From positions 1,860,001 to 1,924,000 of the forward strand of contig NZ_AP024881.1 in assembly GCF_024347675.1 (NCBI RefSeq): a stretch of DNA of 64,000 nt, in the 5' to 3' direction. This document shows, in pieces, positions 18,174 through 30,053 of the stretch (the first letter of the stretch is position 1; each line of letters opens with the position of its first letter). A program made the translations under genes and the position numbers. Below the pieces are notes generated by a model that worked only from the letters and a program-made list of their open reading frames with translations, was not told the origin of the DNA and did no database searches. The DNA is from Vibrio ishigakensis. Lineage in GTDB: Bacteria; Pseudomonadota; Gammaproteobacteria; Enterobacterales; Vibrionaceae.

Positions 18174-19330
18174 ACCGCCTCCTTGGAGCCAAGAAGGCTT
18201 TTTAACGACTGTCCCAGTGCTTTTACTTGCTCTAGAGAGTGAGAGGCGCTGAGAGTAATGCGCAGCCTTGCCGTATTGGCAGGCACCGATGGCGGGCGAA
18301 TGGCACTGACCCAATGACCACTGGCTTGCAGGGCTTTAGCCACATATAAGGCATCACCACTGCTACCGATTATCAGTGGCTTAATAGGGGTTTGAGTCTC
18401 TACATAGCCTGCTAAATGACTCAGCTGCTGCTGATAGCAGTACTGCAGTTCAACAAGTTTGTCTCTTCGCCACTGTTCTTTTCGAACCTTGCTTATAGCT
18501 TGAGTTAGGGTTGCCGCTTGCGCCGGGGGCATGGCCGTAGAGTAAACATAATGCCTAGCAAACTGAGTGAGATAATCTGCCGTCTCTTCACTGCACATTA
18601 CCGCCGCGCCAGAAATGCCCATCGCTTTACCAAAGGTCACTATTAATAGCTGTGGATTAACACCTGCTGTGTGGGCGCTTCCTCGTCCCTCTTCTCCAAT
18701 AACGCCGATACCGTGAGCATCATCAAGCATCAACCACGCATCGTGCTCACTACAAAGCTCATGTACCTTAGCTAATGGAGAGGTATCACCATCCATGCTA
18801 AAAACCCCTTCGGTCACCACCAAGTTATTTGTATTCGACTTAAGAAGCCTTGCTAGTTGGCTCATGTCGTTATGTGCGAAGCGCTTCATCTGCGCATCAC
18901 ACAACACTCCCGCTTCCATTAAGGAGGCGTGATTAAGCTTGTCTTGGATAAGGGTGTCCGGTTTTTGTAAAAGGGAAAACAGAACAGCCTGATTGGCACT
19001 AAATCCAGAGTTAAATAAAATCGCTCTTGGATAATCGAGCCAATCACAAAGCGCATCTTGAAGGGCTGCGTGAGCAAAGCTTTGTCCCACCACTAGCGGA
19101 GACGCCGCGCTACCTGAACCATAGAACCCAAGATTCTGTTGCCAGGCTTTAACTAGCTCTTTATCCGACGCTAAACCAAGATAATCATTGCTCGAAAAGT
19201 TATTAAACCGCTTTCCTTCGAGTTCGATAAAAGCCGAGTTTCCATGAGCTTTGGCCGTTACTTGACGCTCAAGCCCCAATTCCCTGCGCTTCTGATTCTC
19301 TTGGTGAATCCTCTGATCAAACGCTGGCAT
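18170..19330 (-). CDS. bioF: 8-amino-7-oxononanoate synthase BioF
   Basis: BioF is a PLP-dependent enzyme that condenses pimeloyl-ACP with alanine. The 386-residue form starts at the ATG at 19330 ([19 protein letters not shown]), matching the family N terminus and overlapping the end of bioB by 14 bases. The motifs [21 protein letters not shown] and [16 protein letters not shown] are present, as is the PLP lysine in [13 protein letters not shown] (about residue 235). It is the second gene of bioBFCD. Confidence 0.96.
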   Translation of the reverse strand: MPAFDQRIHQENQKRRELGLERQVTAKAHGNSAFIELEGKRFNNFSSNDYLGLASDKELVKAWQQNLGFYGSGSAASPLVVGQSFAHAALQDALCDWLDYPRAILFNSGFSANQAVLFSLLQKPDTLIQDKLNHASLMEAGVLCDAQMKRFAHNDMSQLARLLKSNTNNLVVTEGVFSMDGDTSPLAKVHELCSEHDAWLMLDDAHGIGVIGEEGRGSAHTAGVNPQLLIVTFGKAMGISGAAVMCSEETADYLTQFARHYVYSTAMPPAQAATLTQAISKVRKEQWRRDKLVELQYCYQQQLSHLAGYVETQTPIKPLIIGSSGDALYVAKALQASGHWVSAIRPPSVPANTARLRITLSASHSLEQVKALGQSLKSLLGSKEAV

Positions 19331-20372
19331 CGTAGAAAAGGTCTTCCTTGGTCGGTCTTGCTGCAACACGCTCAACTACCCTGTCTAACAATTCGCTTTC
19401 TTGGACCTCATCGGGCTTCTGACTCACTGCAGGTTGGCTATTGATGCCCAGCTTCTTGAACAGCAACATATCGCTATCTTCGGCTGGGTTTGGCGTAGTC
19501 AGCAGTTTGCAGCCATAGAAAATAGAGTTAGCACCAGCCATAAAGCAGAGTGCCTGCATCTGCTCATTCATCTTTTCACGGCCTGCGGAAAGCCTAACCG
19601 CAGACTCAGGCATCATGATGCGAGCAACAGCGATAAGCTTTATAAAATCAAAAGGATCTACCTCTTCAGCGTCCTCGAGTGGGGTACCTTTGATCTTCAC
19701 TAGCATGTTGATCGGCACACTCTCAGGGTGAACTGGTAGGTTAGCCAGTTCTACTAACAAACCCGCTCGATCGGAAAGACCTTCACCCATGCCGATAATG
19801 CCACCGGAGCAGATCTTCATACCCGCATCACGCACGTGTGACAGGGTATCTAGCCTGTCTTGATAGGTACGAGTGGTGATGATGTTGCCATAATACTCAG
19901 GTGAGGTATCTAGGTTGTGGTTGTAGTAATCCAGACCTGCAGTCGCCAACTCTTTAGCTTGATCTGGGCTCAGCATACCCAAGGTCATACAGGTCTCAAG
20001 ACCCAAGGATTTCACCCCTTTGATCATATCAGTCAAAAGAGGCATATCGCGCGCTTTAGGGTTCTTCCAAGCCGCCCCCATACAGAAACGGGTCGAGCCT
20101 GATTGCTTTGCCTTTTGTGCGGCGTCCAATACTCGCTCTACTTCCATTAAGCGCTCTTTATCGACGTCAGTGCGATAGTGAGCACTTTGCGGGCAGTATT
20201 TGCAATCCTCTGGGCAAGCGCCGGTTTTTATAGAAAGCAGCGTGCTCACTTGAACATAGTTATGCTGTTGGTGATTGCGATGAATGGTCTGTGCTTGATA
20301 AAGCAAATCCATGAAGGGCTGAGCTAATAGTTGTTGTACTTGCTCTACTGTCCAGTCATGACGTAATTCCAC
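19317..20372 (-). CDS. bioB: Biotin synthase BioB
   Basis: BioB is a radical-SAM enzyme that inserts sulfur into dethiobiotin. The radical-SAM cysteines are Cys53, Cys57 and Cys60 in [10 protein letters not shown], the same numbering as in E. coli, and the [2Fe-2S] ligand region ([23 protein letters not shown]) is intact. The start is GTG at 20372 (MELRHDW), supported by AAGGAA upstream and by family alignment. It heads bioBFCD and faces bioA across a shared control region. Confidence 0.97.
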   Translation of the reverse strand: MELRHDWTVEQVQQLLAQPFMDLLYQAQTIHRNHQQHNYVQVSTLLSIKTGACPEDCKYCPQSAHYRTDVDKERLMEVERVLDAAQKAKQSGSTRFCMGAAWKNPKARDMPLLTDMIKGVKSLGLETCMTLGMLSPDQAKELATAGLDYYNHNLDTSPEYYGNIITTRTYQDRLDTLSHVRDAGMKICSGGIIGMGEGLSDRAGLLVELANLPVHPESVPINMLVKIKGTPLEDAEEVDPFDFIKLIAVARIMMPESAVRLSAGREKMNEQMQALCFMAGANSIFYGCKLLTTPNPAEDSDMLLFKKLGINSQPAVSQKPDEVQESELLDRVVERVAARPTKEDLFYDASV

Positions 20373-20403
20373 TGTGGTGTTCCTTTTTACCTGTTTTGAT
20401 CAC

Positions 20404-20461
20404 TTGGCTAGTCTATCGACGCCATGTACACTGTCAACAAAACAACACCACAAAAGTTTAC
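20404..20461. promoter_or_regulatory. Divergent bioB/bioA promoters with BirA-type operator
   Basis: Minus strand (bioB): TTGACA (20437-20432) and TAGACT (20415-20410), spaced by 16. Plus strand (bioA): TTGGCT (20404-20409) and TACACT (20427-20432), spaced by 17. An imperfect inverted repeat GTCAAC (20433-20438), 17 bases, GTTTAC (20456-20461) matches the core of the BirA operator TTGTAAACC-N15-GGTTTACAA with one core mismatch. It overlaps the bioB -35 and the bioA start region, so biotin-loaded BirA could repress both. The elements are seen; the binding is inferred. Confidence 0.65.
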
Positions 20462-20484
20462 TAATGCACAAAAATCAATCGAAT

Positions 20485-21762
20485 ATGGATTTATCGTTTG
20501 ATAAACAACACCTCTGGCATCCTTACACTTCCACTTTAAATCCCCTGACCTGCTTTGGCGTTGAGTCTGCAAAAGGGGTAAAGATCAAGCTTGAAACGGG
20601 TCAAGAGCTTATCGATGGTATGTCATCATGGTGGTCTGTGATTCACGGCTACTCCCATCCACAGCTCAACCAAGCCGCTCATTCGCAGATAGATAAGATG
20701 TCACATGTAATGTTTGGTGGCTTGACCCATGAGCCAGCTATAGAGTTAGGAAAGAAGCTTTTAGACCTTGCCCCAGATAACCTAGAGCATATCTTTTTGG
20801 CCGATTCCGGCTCGGTAGCAGTTGAGGTGAGTCTTAAAATGGCGCTGCAGTACTGGCATTCACTGGGGGAAAAGCGTCCTAAATTTTTGACACTCAGACA
20901 CGGCTATCATGGAGATACCTTCGCGGCCATGTCAGTGACAGACCCAGATAATTCAATGCATTCGTTGTATAAGGGGTTCTTGCCAGTGCATATCTTTGTA
21001 GACTCACCGACCTGTGGCTTTTTCGATGAGTGGGATGAAACTGACATTCAGCCTCTCGAAAAAGCACTAGAGAAAAATCATCAGGATATCGCCGCCATTA
21101 TCCTTGAGCCTATCGTGCAAGGCGCTGGCGGAATGCGCATCTACCACCCTAACTATCTAAAGACAGTAAGAGCACTATGCGATAAGTATGGATTGCTGCT
21201 AATTGCTGATGAGATAGCCACTGGCTTTGGTCGCACCGGTAAGATGTTCGCGGTTGAACATGCTGATATACAGCCTGATATCTTGTGTGTGGGTAAGGCG
21301 CTAACCGGTGGCTATATGACCTTATCCGCGACTTTAACCAGCAAAAAAGTGGCAGATACCGTCTGCAGTGGAGACGCTGGCTGTTTTATGCATGGCCCAA
21401 CCTTTATGGGCAACCCTCTCGCCTGCTCGGTAGCCAATGCTAGCCTTGGTATTTTACAAAAGGGAGATTGGCAACAGCAGGTTCATAGTATACAGACCCT
21501 GTTTGCCGAGGCTTTACCGAGTCTCAAACGTCATCCAATGGTGAAAGATGTGCGCTATCTTGGCGCTATCGGCGTGGTTGAAACCCACAAACCCGTCAAT
21601 ATGGAAGTGATCCAGCAGCACTTCGTAGACAGCGGAGTATGGATCCGCCCGTTTGGTAAACTCATCTACATGATGCCGCCTTATATTATTCAGCCAGACG
21701 AGCTATTAAAGCTAATCTCTGCAATAGATAGCGCATTGGCGAGGCCTGAATGTTTTAGCTAA
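20485..21762 (+). CDS. bioA: DAPA aminotransferase BioA
   Basis: BioA is the PLP-dependent adenosylmethionine-8-amino-7-oxononanoate aminotransferase, the antepenultimate biotin step. In the 425-residue form starting at the ATG at 20485, the N terminus DKQHLWHPYTS and MSSWWSVIHGY match the family; the PLP lysine is in LCVGKALTGGYMTLSATL (about residue 273). The start is uncertain: an ATG at 20464 adds seven residues, and neither has a strong ribosome binding site. Longer in-frame starts run into the BirA operator and are unlikely. Confidence 0.95.
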   Translation: MDLSFDKQHLWHPYTSTLNPLTCFGVESAKGVKIKLETGQELIDGMSSWWSVIHGYSHPQLNQAAHSQIDKMSHVMFGGLTHEPAIELGKKLLDLAPDNLEHIFLADSGSVAVEVSLKMALQYWHSLGEKRPKFLTLRHGYHGDTFAAMSVTDPDNSMHSLYKGFLPVHIFVDSPTCGFFDEWDETDIQPLEKALEKNHQDIAAIILEPIVQGAGGMRIYHPNYLKTVRALCDKYGLLLIADEIATGFGRTGKMFAVEHADIQPDILCVGKALTGGYMTLSATLTSKKVADTVCSGDAGCFMHGPTFMGNPLACSVANASLGILQKGDWQQQVHSIQTLFAEALPSLKRHPMVKDVRYLGAIGVVETHKPVNMEVIQQHFVDSGVWIRPFGKLIYMMPPYIIQPDELLKLISAIDSALARPECFS

Positions 21763-21773
21763 CGGGCACAAAA

Positions 21774-21797
21774 AAGCCGACCCTGAGGTCGGCTTCT
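21774..21797. terminator. Bidirectional terminator between bioA and serS
   Basis: AAGCCGACC (21774-21782) and GGTCGGCTT (21787-21795) form a perfect 9-bp stem with a CTGA loop, flanked by an A run on the left, which is a T run for serS on the minus strand. The two genes converge on it. Confidence 0.8.
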
Positions 21798-21814
21798 AAT
21801 TATCGTATTTGGCA

Positions 21815-23140
<1,326 letters not shown>

Positions 23141-23150
23141 TTAGTACGTA

Positions 23151-23175
23151 CTCACAAATCTCTCTGATTTGTGAG
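23151..23175. repeat. Perfect inverted repeat upstream of serS
   Basis: CTCACAAATC (23151-23160) and GATTTGTGAG (23166-23175) are perfectly complementary with a TCTCT loop. It lies between the rarA stop and the serS start, with no T run on either side, so it is not a classical terminator. It overlaps or adjoins GTACGTAC (23144-23151). It may be a leader hairpin or a protein-binding site. Confidence 0.6.
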
Positions 23176-23209
23176 AATTAAAAGGAAAGGTAAAGATATC
23201 GAAAAAACA

Positions 23210-24556
23210 CTATTTTTTATAGCGCTTTTGCGTGCTTTTTTGGTCTAAAGATTGAAGATAGTTTAGCTTTTCAGCGATTTTGGTCTCCAAACCTCTATTT
23301 TCAGGATAATAGTACCTGCGAGAGTCGAGCTCGGGCGGAAAATAGCTCTCACCAGCGGCATATGCCCCAGGCTCATCATGGGCATATCGATACTCGGCGC
23401 CATAGCCAAGATCAGCCATGAGTTTTGTGGGCGCATTTCTAAGATGGTGTGGCACTTCTAAATCAGGCGTCTGGCGCGCATCATTGAGTGCTTCCTTCCA
23501 AGCCTTGTACACAGCATTACTCTTGGGAGCACAAGCGAGATACACAACCGCTTGAGCAAGTGCTCGCTCACCTTCTGCAGGCCCAATTCTGGTAAAACAG
23601 TCCCAGGCATTGATAGCTATCTCCATCGCCCTTGGGTCAGCGTTACCGATATCTTCCGAGGCAATCGCAAGTAAGCGGCGGGCAATATAGAGAGGGTCAC
23701 AACCTGCTGTGAGCATACGCGCAGTCCAGTAGAGCGCTCCATCTGGGCTAGAGCCACGGATAGATTTGTGCACAGCTGAAATAAGGTCGTACCAAATATC
23801 ACCCTTATTATCGAAACGGGCAACCTTCTCACCGGCTACCTGAGCCAATAGCTCAAGGTCGATCTGTTTCACCCCACCCTTTTCAACCGCCATATCAAAC
23901 AGCAGTTCAAGATAATTGAGAGACATGCGAGCATCGCCGCCCACGAGCTCTGCAAGGCGTTTGTCGCTCTCATCGATAAAGTCAGCTTTAAGATTGCCCA
24001 GACCGCGCTCTTTGTCATTCAGAGCTTGGTGAATAACCTCAAGGATATCGTCTTGATTAAGGGACTGGAGTTTATACACACGAGCACGGGATAAGAGTGC
24101 GTTGTTGAGCTCAAAAGAAGGGTTTTCGGTAGTGGCACCAATAAAGGTGACAGTGCCATCCTCGATATGCGGAAGAAACGCATCTTGTTGGCTCTTGTTG
24201 AAGCGATGCACCTCATCCACAAACAAAATGGTGCGAGTACCCATCAGTTGATTCTCTTTCGCCTTCTCAATAGCGGCGCGGATCTCTTTTACACCTGAGG
24301 TTACTGCGGATACGCGCTCTACCTTGGCATTGGCATAACCTGCCGCCACCTCAGCTAGGGTAGTTTTACCCGTGCCCGGAGGTCCCCATAGGATCATAGA
24401 GTGCAGATGCCCGGAGCGCAGTGAACGTGCTAACGGCTTGTCCGGTTGCAGTATGTGCTGCTGTCCGATGTACTCTTCAAGAGTGCGCGGCCTCATCCTA
24501 GCCGCTAATGGTCGAAAATCCTCTCCAGACGAAAAATCCAGCTGATAGTTGCTCAT
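23210..24556 (-). CDS. rarA: Replication-associated recombination protein RarA
   Basis: RarA (MgsA) is an AAA+ ATPase acting at stalled replication forks. It has 448 residues, with Walker [16 protein letters not shown] at about 56-69, Walker [21 protein letters not shown], sensor [11 protein letters not shown] and the C-terminal helical tetramerisation region with [14 protein letters not shown] sequence ([17 protein letters not shown]). It ends the ftsK-lolA-rarA run; only two bases separate it from lolA, so the genes are cotranscribed. Confidence 0.95.
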   Translation of the reverse strand: MSNYQLDFSSGEDFRPLAARMRPRTLEEYIGQQHILQPDKPLARSLRSGHLHSMILWGPPGTGKTTLAEVAAGYANAKVERVSAVTSGVKEIRAAIEKAKENQLMGTRTILFVDEVHRFNKSQQDAFLPHIEDGTVTFIGATTENPSFELNNALLSRARVYKLQSLNQDDILEVIHQALNDKERGLGNLKADFIDESDKRLAELVGGDARMSLNYLELLFDMAVEKGGVKQIDLELLAQVAGEKVARFDNKGDIWYDLISAVHKSIRGSSPDGALYWTARMLTAGCDPLYIARRLLAIASEDIGNADPRAMEIAINAWDCFTRIGPAEGERALAQAVVYLACAPKSNAVYKAWKEALNDARQTPDLEVPHHLRNAPTKLMADLGYGAEYRYAHDEPGAYAAGESYFPPELDSRRYYYPENRGLETKIAEKLNYLQSLDQKSTQKRYKK

Positions 24557-24558
24557 AA

Positions 24559-25161
24559 TTAGTTGCGTTGATCGTCCACTTCAACCCCATTTGGGATCTC
24601 AAACACGAAGCGAGACTTGGCTGGCACCTGATTTTTGTAATCACTAAAGGTAAATTTAGAACGTTGGCCGTCTTGTTCAACCACATTAAAGCCAGAGATG
24701 GTGCCTTGGGCATCGATATCTAGCTGGAACTGGCCCTGAGTGCTATTTACGTCAGTCGGAGTTAGGGTAAAGCGATCGCCATTTTGCACCACGCTGTATT
24801 TGTCCCAATCGCTCGCCTTATTGCGAGTCAGTAGAACAAACGGCGTCTGCTCAGTCGCTTGCTTCTGCCAGTAGATACTTACCTGTTCAACAAACGGGGT
24901 GTAGTACCACAGGGTTTCACCATCTGACACTAGGATGTTTTCATCTGGGGTTTCGCTAGTCCAGCGGAACAGGCTAGGCCTTGCGATCTCCACCTTACCT
25001 GTGCCTTCCATAACCACTTCATCGTCAGGGCTGACAACGGTTTGCTCAAAATTAGCACTGAAACCGTCGGTTTTTGCCAAACGCTCCACCAGCACATCCT
25101 GAGCATTTGCCCAAACATTCACTGATACCAGAGCCAACAGGCTCACTAAAATCTTCTTCAT
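24559..25161 (-). CDS. lolA: Outer-membrane lipoprotein carrier LolA
   Basis: LolA (200 residues) carries lipoproteins across the periplasm from the LolCDE exporter to LolB. A signal peptide covers about residues 1-20 ([20 protein letters not shown]), followed by the LolA pattern [20 protein letters not shown] and [15 protein letters not shown]. It lies nine bases after ftsK and two before rarA. The order ftsK-lolA-rarA is conserved in gammaproteobacteria. Confidence 0.95.
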   Translation of the reverse strand: MKKILVSLLALVSVNVWANAQDVLVERLAKTDGFSANFEQTVVSPDDEVVMEGTGKVEIARPSLFRWTSETPDENILVSDGETLWYYTPFVEQVSIYWQKQATEQTPFVLLTRNKASDWDKYSVVQNGDRFTLTPTDVNSTQGQFQLDIDAQGTISGFNVVEQDGQRSKFTFSDYKNQVPAKSRFVFEIPNGVEVDDQRN

Positions 25162-25170
25162 TCTGTTCTC

Positions 25171-28170
25171 TTACACGTCTTTGATTGGCGGTGGCGCCAA
25201 TACTTCGCGGTTTCCGTTATGGCCAGGTGCACTCACTATGCCCTGCGCCTCTAATTGTTCTACGATTCGCGCGGCACGGTTATAGCCAATCTTGAATCGA
25301 CGCTGAACGCCAGATACTGAACCGCGACGGGTTTCAGTCACATGCTCAACCACTTGGTCAAACAGTGGGTCGACATCCTCATCGCCTTCAGGTTTCTCTC
25401 CTGGAAGCAGAGAATCGGCGGATTGTTCAGCTTGGGTAATCGCTTCAATATATTGTGGCTTGCCTCGAGCTTTCCAATCATTTACGACCGCGTGTACATC
25501 ATCATCAGAAGCAAACGCGCCGTGCACACGTATGGTGTGGCTTGAGCCCGGTGGCAAATAAAGCATATCACCCATACCCAACAGCGATTCTGCGCCGCCC
25601 TGATCCAAGATGGTTCTTGAGTCCGTCTTAGTAGACACGGTAAACGCAACACGGGTTGGGATGTTGGCCTTGATAAGACCTGTGATTACATCCACCGATG
25701 GACGCTGGGTAGCCAAGATAAGATGGATACCGGCCGCACGCGCTTTTTGCGCGATACGAGCAATCAGCTCTTCTACCTTCTTGCCCACCACCATGATTAG
25801 GTCAGCAAACTCATCCACAACCACAACGATATACGGCAATTTCTCAAGCAGTGGCGGTTCTGCATCCATACTATCGCCCGGCTGCCATAGCGGGTCATGG
25901 ATAGGATGGCCGGCTTCAGCAGCCATCTTAAGCTTATCGTTAAAGCCTTTCAGGTTACGTACGCCCAACGCTGACATCAGCTTGTAGCGACGCTCCATCT
26001 CGCCCACACACCAGCGCAGTGCGTTAGACGCATCCTTCATGTCGGTGACCACCTCTGAAAGCAGGTGTGGTATGCCTTCATAGATAGAAAGCTCCAACAT
26101 TTTCGGGTCAATCATGATAAAGCGAACATCTTCTGGCGTTGACTTATACAACATGCTCAGAATCATAACGTTCACACCCACAGACTTACCTGAGCCTGTA
26201 GTACCTGCCACCAGCACGTGCGGCATCTTGGCTAGGTCACCTACAACCGCATCACCTGCGATATCTTGACCAAGTACCACAGCCGTTGGTGATTTGTTCT
26301 CGGTGAAGGTTGGGCTACTGATCACATCAGACAGATAAACCGTCTGACGAGACATATTTGGAAGCTCTAGGCCCACATAAGGCTTGCCTGGGATCACTTC
26401 AACCACACGTACCGCCATCGCCGATAGCGAGCGGGCCAAGTCCATAGAAAGACCCGAGATACGCGATACTTTGACACCCGGTGCTAGGTCTAGTTCAAAA
26501 CGGGTAATAACAGGGCCTGGGAAGATGCCCACAACTTGCGCCTTGATCTTATAATCCGCAAGTTTCGCCTCTACTAGGCGAGCTATGTCTTGCAGCGCTT
26601 CTTTATCGATATGGTTATCACGCTTTTCCGGATGATAGAGCAGTTCTAGCGTCGGCATCGGGCTAGTCGGTTTCGGCAGATTGGCGTCTTTTTGAATCAA
26701 GAACGGGTTTTGTGAGGCCTGAGCACGAGCCTGAGCCTTGGCAACCTCTGCTGCAAATGCTGCGGCATCATTGGTTGGCTCTTCCTCGACCACTTCACCC
26801 TCTACAGCGACAGTTTCTTCTTGGGCTACCTCCGTGACTTCAAGATTTTGGTTCGGCTGTTCAACAGAGTCTGTATCCGCCTCTTGCTCAGCTGGAATCT
26901 CAAATACCTGATCAGCGACCACTTCCTCAGTGATTCGCTGTTGTACTGGCTGCTCGGAGTCGGCTTGAAGCTCTTGTTGTGGCTCTTCATCCACCAGATC
27001 CATGTTGATAGTAGGCTCTGGTTTCTCTTCTTCCTCAATCTCAATTGAGAAAGGTTCATCAATGACTTCATCATGCGGCAAATTAACTTCCGGCGCACTA
27101 GATTCAGGTGCGGCTGGCTGTTGTGGTTCCACCACGGCTTCAAAGCTTGGCGCACTGGCAACTACAGCTTCGATGGTTGGCTCTTCTGTCTTAGGAAGCA
27201 CAATCTCAGGCTCTTTACGCTCGATAACAAGCTCTTCAGACTCGACAAAATCATTAGCAAGTTGAGCGTCTTTCTCAAGCTGTTCAATAGGTGCATGCAG
27301 GTTAGCCGTGCGATCGAACTCGAAGCTCTCTTCCTGAGGCTGGGCCTCATTCGGAATGTAGATCTTGTACTCTTCTTCCTCTTGCTTAGGCACTTCTGCA
27401 ATAGGGCTGAGCAGAGGGTCATCCTCATCCGCTTTATCGATCACGACTTCGTCTGCAGACGTATCTGCGTACACAAGCTTCTGATCGTCCAAGCGAGAGG
27501 GCTCGATAACCTGCTCTTTGTCGCCACGTACAAAGTTAAGTGCCTTAGCAAACGCATCTAGAGTAGCTTGACCGATAGACTCAACGATTGATAGCCAAGA
27601 AACACCGGTAAATAGGGTAAAGGATGCGCCCCATAAGAACAGCAGCGCGAGTGTTGTACCCAGGGAGTTTAGCGTTGGAATCGCGAGACTGGTGATCACA
27701 TCACCAATAACGCCACCTGAGGAGAAGTACCAAATATCGTCGAAGTTGATGTCGGCAAGACCACAACTGGTCACGATGAGCAAGGCACCACCAAGCAGAC
27801 GCGTCCCCCACAGCATAAGGTCTATGCTCTCATCAGGCATACGCTTGCGGAAGGTTGTCCAGGTGAGCAGTATCAGCGCCGGTGGCAATGCATAAGCAAG
27901 CACACCAAAGGTGAACAGCAGGGTGTCTGCTATCCAGGCACCAAACAGGCCCCCAGCGTTTTGTACTTCCCCGCCCCAAGCAGTTTGGGACCAAGAAGGA
28001 TCAGCTGGGCTGAAGGTGAACAGGGCTACTGCCATTAAGACAGCGATGAGAATACCGACGATGAAACACCCTTCTCTTAGACGCTGAGAGCCGGTTAGGT
28101 TCGAGTTAGTCTTTGAGGGAGAGGTGTGGATTACGGTTCGAATCTTGGAATTTCTTTTCAACATATCCAT
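25171..28170 (-). CDS. ftsK: DNA translocase FtsK
   Basis: FtsK couples cell division to chromosome dimer resolution by pumping DNA at the septum. In 999 residues it shows an N-terminal region with four membrane segments (about 35-205) and a long low-complexity linker rich in Glu, Pro, Gln and Val (about 205-510). The RecA-like motor follows, with Walker [13 protein letters not shown] near residue 655 and Walker [12 protein letters not shown]. The C-terminal winged-helix gamma domain ([24 protein letters not shown]) would read KOPS and touch XerD. The linker is shorter than in E. coli. The start at 28170 or the ATG at 28164 are both possible. Confidence 0.97.
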   Translation of the reverse strand: MDMLKRNSKIRTVIHTSPSKTNSNLTGSQRLREGCFIVGILIAVLMAVALFTFSPADPSWSQTAWGGEVQNAGGLFGAWIADTLLFTFGVLAYALPPALILLTWTTFRKRMPDESIDLMLWGTRLLGGALLIVTSCGLADINFDDIWYFSSGGVIGDVITSLAIPTLNSLGTTLALLFLWGASFTLFTGVSWLSIVESIGQATLDAFAKALNFVRGDKEQVIEPSRLDDQKLVYADTSADEVVIDKADEDDPLLSPIAEVPKQEEEEYKIYIPNEAQPQEESFEFDRTANLHAPIEQLEKDAQLANDFVESEELVIERKEPEIVLPKTEEPTIEAVVASAPSFEAVVEPQQPAAPESSAPEVNLPHDEVIDEPFSIEIEEEEKPEPTINMDLVDEEPQQELQADSEQPVQQRITEEVVADQVFEIPAEQEADTDSVEQPNQNLEVTEVAQEETVAVEGEVVEEEPTNDAAAFAAEVAKAQARAQASQNPFLIQKDANLPKPTSPMPTLELLYHPEKRDNHIDKEALQDIARLVEAKLADYKIKAQVVGIFPGPVITRFELDLAPGVKVSRISGLSMDLARSLSAMAVRVVEVIPGKPYVGLELPNMSRQTVYLSDVISSPTFTENKSPTAVVLGQDIAGDAVVGDLAKMPHVLVAGTTGSGKSVGVNVMILSMLYKSTPEDVRFIMIDPKMLELSIYEGIPHLLSEVVTDMKDASNALRWCVGEMERRYKLMSALGVRNLKGFNDKLKMAAEAGHPIHDPLWQPGDSMDAEPPLLEKLPYIVVVVDEFADLIMVVGKKVEELIARIAQKARAAGIHLILATQRPSVDVITGLIKANIPTRVAFTVSTKTDSRTILDQGGAESLLGMGDMLYLPPGSSHTIRVHGAFASDDDVHAVVNDWKARGKPQYIEAITQAEQSADSLLPGEKPEGDEDVDPLFDQVVEHVTETRRGSVSGVQRRFKIGYNRAARIVEQLEAQGIVSAPGHNGNREVLAPPPIKDV

Positions 28171-28273
28171 GTGTGCGAAGATACAACAAGAGCGGCTAAT
28201 GCCGCCCGTGGATAGTTTTATTTAAACACATGCAGAGGTAAAAACCCAAGTCAAACCTCTGTTAATCATGGAT

Positions 28274-28765
28274 TTAGCGGGTTTTGATAACCAACTGGTT
28301 GCTCTGCTTAACCTCTTCCATAACCACATAGGTACGGGTGTCGTTTACACCAGGGAGGCGAAGCAGGGTATCGCCAAGCAGCTTACGATAAGCGCCCATA
28401 TCCGATACGCGAGTCTTCAATAGGTAATCAAAATCACCAGAAACTAGATGACATTCCTGAATATCGTCCAATTTTTGCACAGCACTGTTAAACTGTTCAA
28501 ATACATCTGGTGCACCACGATTCAGGGTAATCTCAACAAATACCAATAGTGAGGCATCTAGATATTGAGGGTTAAGTTGCGCAGTGTAGCCAAGGATATA
28601 GCCTTGACGCTCTAGTCGACGAACCCTTTCTAAGCAGGGCGTTGGAGAGAGGCCGACTCGCTTGGACAACTCGACATTTGAGATACGACCGTCTTTTTGC
28701 AGTTCGTTCAGAATATTCCTGTCGATACGGTCCAGTTCCTTGGACGGCTTAGTCACTTCTACCAT
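28274..28765 (-). CDS. lrp: Leucine-responsive regulatory protein Lrp
   Basis: Lrp (163 residues) is a global feast/famine regulator. It has the N-terminal helix-turn-helix (LDRIDRNILNELQKDGRISNVELSKRVGLSPTP shows the pattern around residues 11-43, written here only as its ends LDRIDRNIL and GLSPTPCLERVRRLE) and the C-terminal RAM domain (SGDFDYLLKTRV) that binds leucine. GGTGGAAT precedes the ATG. It is transcribed divergently from alanine dehydrogenase, whose control region has an Lrp-box-like sequence. Confidence 0.96.
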   Translation of the reverse strand: MVEVTKPSKELDRIDRNILNELQKDGRISNVELSKRVGLSPTPCLERVRRLERQGYILGYTAQLNPQYLDASLLVFVEITLNRGAPDVFEQFNSAVQKLDDIQECHLVSGDFDYLLKTRVSDMGAYRKLLGDTLLRLPGVNDTRTYVVMEEVKQSNQLVIKTR

Positions 28766-28814
28766 GGTTTTATTCCACCTTTTTACTTCCTTGCAACAAT
28801 ATACGCTACATTTA

Positions 28815-28856
28815 GAGAATATTTAGCATCAAATTTCAATTAAAACACATTATACT
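28815..28856 (+). promoter_or_regulatory. Candidate Lrp box and -10 element of ald
   Basis: The 15-mer GAGAATATTTAGCAT (28815-28829) agrees with the Lrp consensus YAGHAWATTWTDCTR at about 11-12 of 15 positions. A clear -10 TATACT lies at 28851-28856 with no convincing -35 at normal spacing, as expected for an activated promoter. The region is AT-rich throughout. The ATG of ald follows TAAGGAG at 28911-28917. Confidence 0.45.
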
Positions 28857-28922
28857 AGTCATTAATTTCGTGATAAACGCAAAACCCTAGAAACAATAAC
28901 TAAAAAACATTAAGGAGTCAGG

Positions 28923-30050
28923 ATGATCATTGGTATCCCTAAAGAGATTAAGAACCACGAATATCGTGTAGGTATGGTTCCAGCCAGTGTTAGAGAAGTC
29001 ATCTCACACGGACACCAAGTCATTGTCGAAACCCAGGCCGGCTCTGGCATAGGTTTCAGCGACGAAGATTATATCGCTGCAGGTGCATCCATTCTTCCAA
29101 GTGCAACAGACATATTCGCTCAAGCTGAGATGATCGTGAAGGTTAAAGAACCTCAAGCGGTCGAGCGCGCTATGCTGCGCGAAGGGCAAATACTGTTTAC
29201 TTATTTACACTTAGCACCTGATTTTCCACAAACAGAAGAACTAATCAATAGCAAAGCGGTTTGTATTGCTTATGAAACTGTTACTGATCACTTAAATCAG
29301 TTACCTCTGCTGGCTCCGATGTCAGAAGTAGCAGGACGTATGGCTATCCAAGCCGGTGCTCAAGCTCTTGAAAAATCAAATGGCGGTCGTGGTCTTCTGC
29401 TTGGTGGTGTTCCAGGTGTTGAACCGGCGAAAATCGTGGTAATCGGTGGCGGCGTAGTAGGATCTAACGCAGCTCGTATGGCAGTTGGCATGCGTGCAGA
29501 CGTGACAATCCTTGATCGCAACATCCACACCCTACGTGCTCTAGACGAAGAGTTCCAAGGCCGTGCTAAGGTGGTTTACTCCACTGAAGAGGCGCTGACT
29601 CGCCACGTAACCGAAGCTGACCTTGTTATCGGGGCAGTACTTATCCCAGGCGCTGCGGCTCCTAAACTGGTAACTAAAGAGCACATCAAGGCGATGAAAC
29701 GTGGTGCGGCAGTTGTTGACGTAGCTATCGACCAAGGCGGCTGCTTTGAAACCTCACACGCGACAACACACGCAGACCCTGTATACATGGTTGATGACGT
29801 AGTTCACTACTGCGTAGCAAACATGCCGGGCGCGGTTGCTCGCACCTCTACTTACGCGCTGAACAACGTAACCCTGCCATACATCCTAAAACTGGCAAAC
29901 AAGGGCTACCAAGAAGCGCTAACCGAAGATAACGGCTTCCTAAATGGCCTAAACGTTATCCACGGTATGGTGACATGTAAGGAAGTTGCTGAGAACTTCG
30001 ACCTAGAATACGTTGCTCCTATGGATGCAATACAGCGTGTTAACAGCTAA
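28923..30050 (+). CDS. ald: Alanine dehydrogenase
   Basis: Ald catalyses the reversible NAD-dependent deamination of L-alanine to pyruvate and ammonia. The 375-residue protein starts [18 protein letters not shown], shows the substrate lysine region MIVKVKEPQ, and has an NAD Rossmann loop [20 protein letters not shown] at about residues 170-190. It is divergent from lrp, consistent with Lrp-controlled alanine catabolism. Its terminator lies inside the 3' end of the convergent methyltransferase gene. Confidence 0.95.
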   Translation: MIIGIPKEIKNHEYRVGMVPASVREVISHGHQVIVETQAGSGIGFSDEDYIAAGASILPSATDIFAQAEMIVKVKEPQAVERAMLREGQILFTYLHLAPDFPQTEELINSKAVCIAYETVTDHLNQLPLLAPMSEVAGRMAIQAGAQALEKSNGGRGLLLGGVPGVEPAKIVVIGGGVVGSNAARMAVGMRADVTILDRNIHTLRALDEEFQGRAKVVYSTEEALTRHVTEADLVIGAVLIPGAAAPKLVTKEHIKAMKRGAAVVDVAIDQGGCFETSHATTHADPVYMVDDVVHYCVANMPGAVARTSTYALNNVTLPYILKLANKGYQEALTEDNGFLNGLNVIHGMVTCKEVAENFDLEYVAPMDAIQRVNS

Positions 30051-30053
30051 CAG

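Noticed and set aside
18174..18314. N-terminal extension of bioC by 47 residues
   Set aside because: It lies entirely within bioF, and AAGGAGG marks the shorter start at 18173.
20374..20484. Longer bioA start at 20374
   Set aside because: It would read through the promoter and BirA operator region and lacks a ribosome binding site.
27073..27561. Open frame of 162 codons on the plus strand opposite ftsK
   Set aside because: It results from the Glu/Gln/Val-rich codon pattern of the FtsK linker on the other strand; no ribosome binding site or domain is seen.
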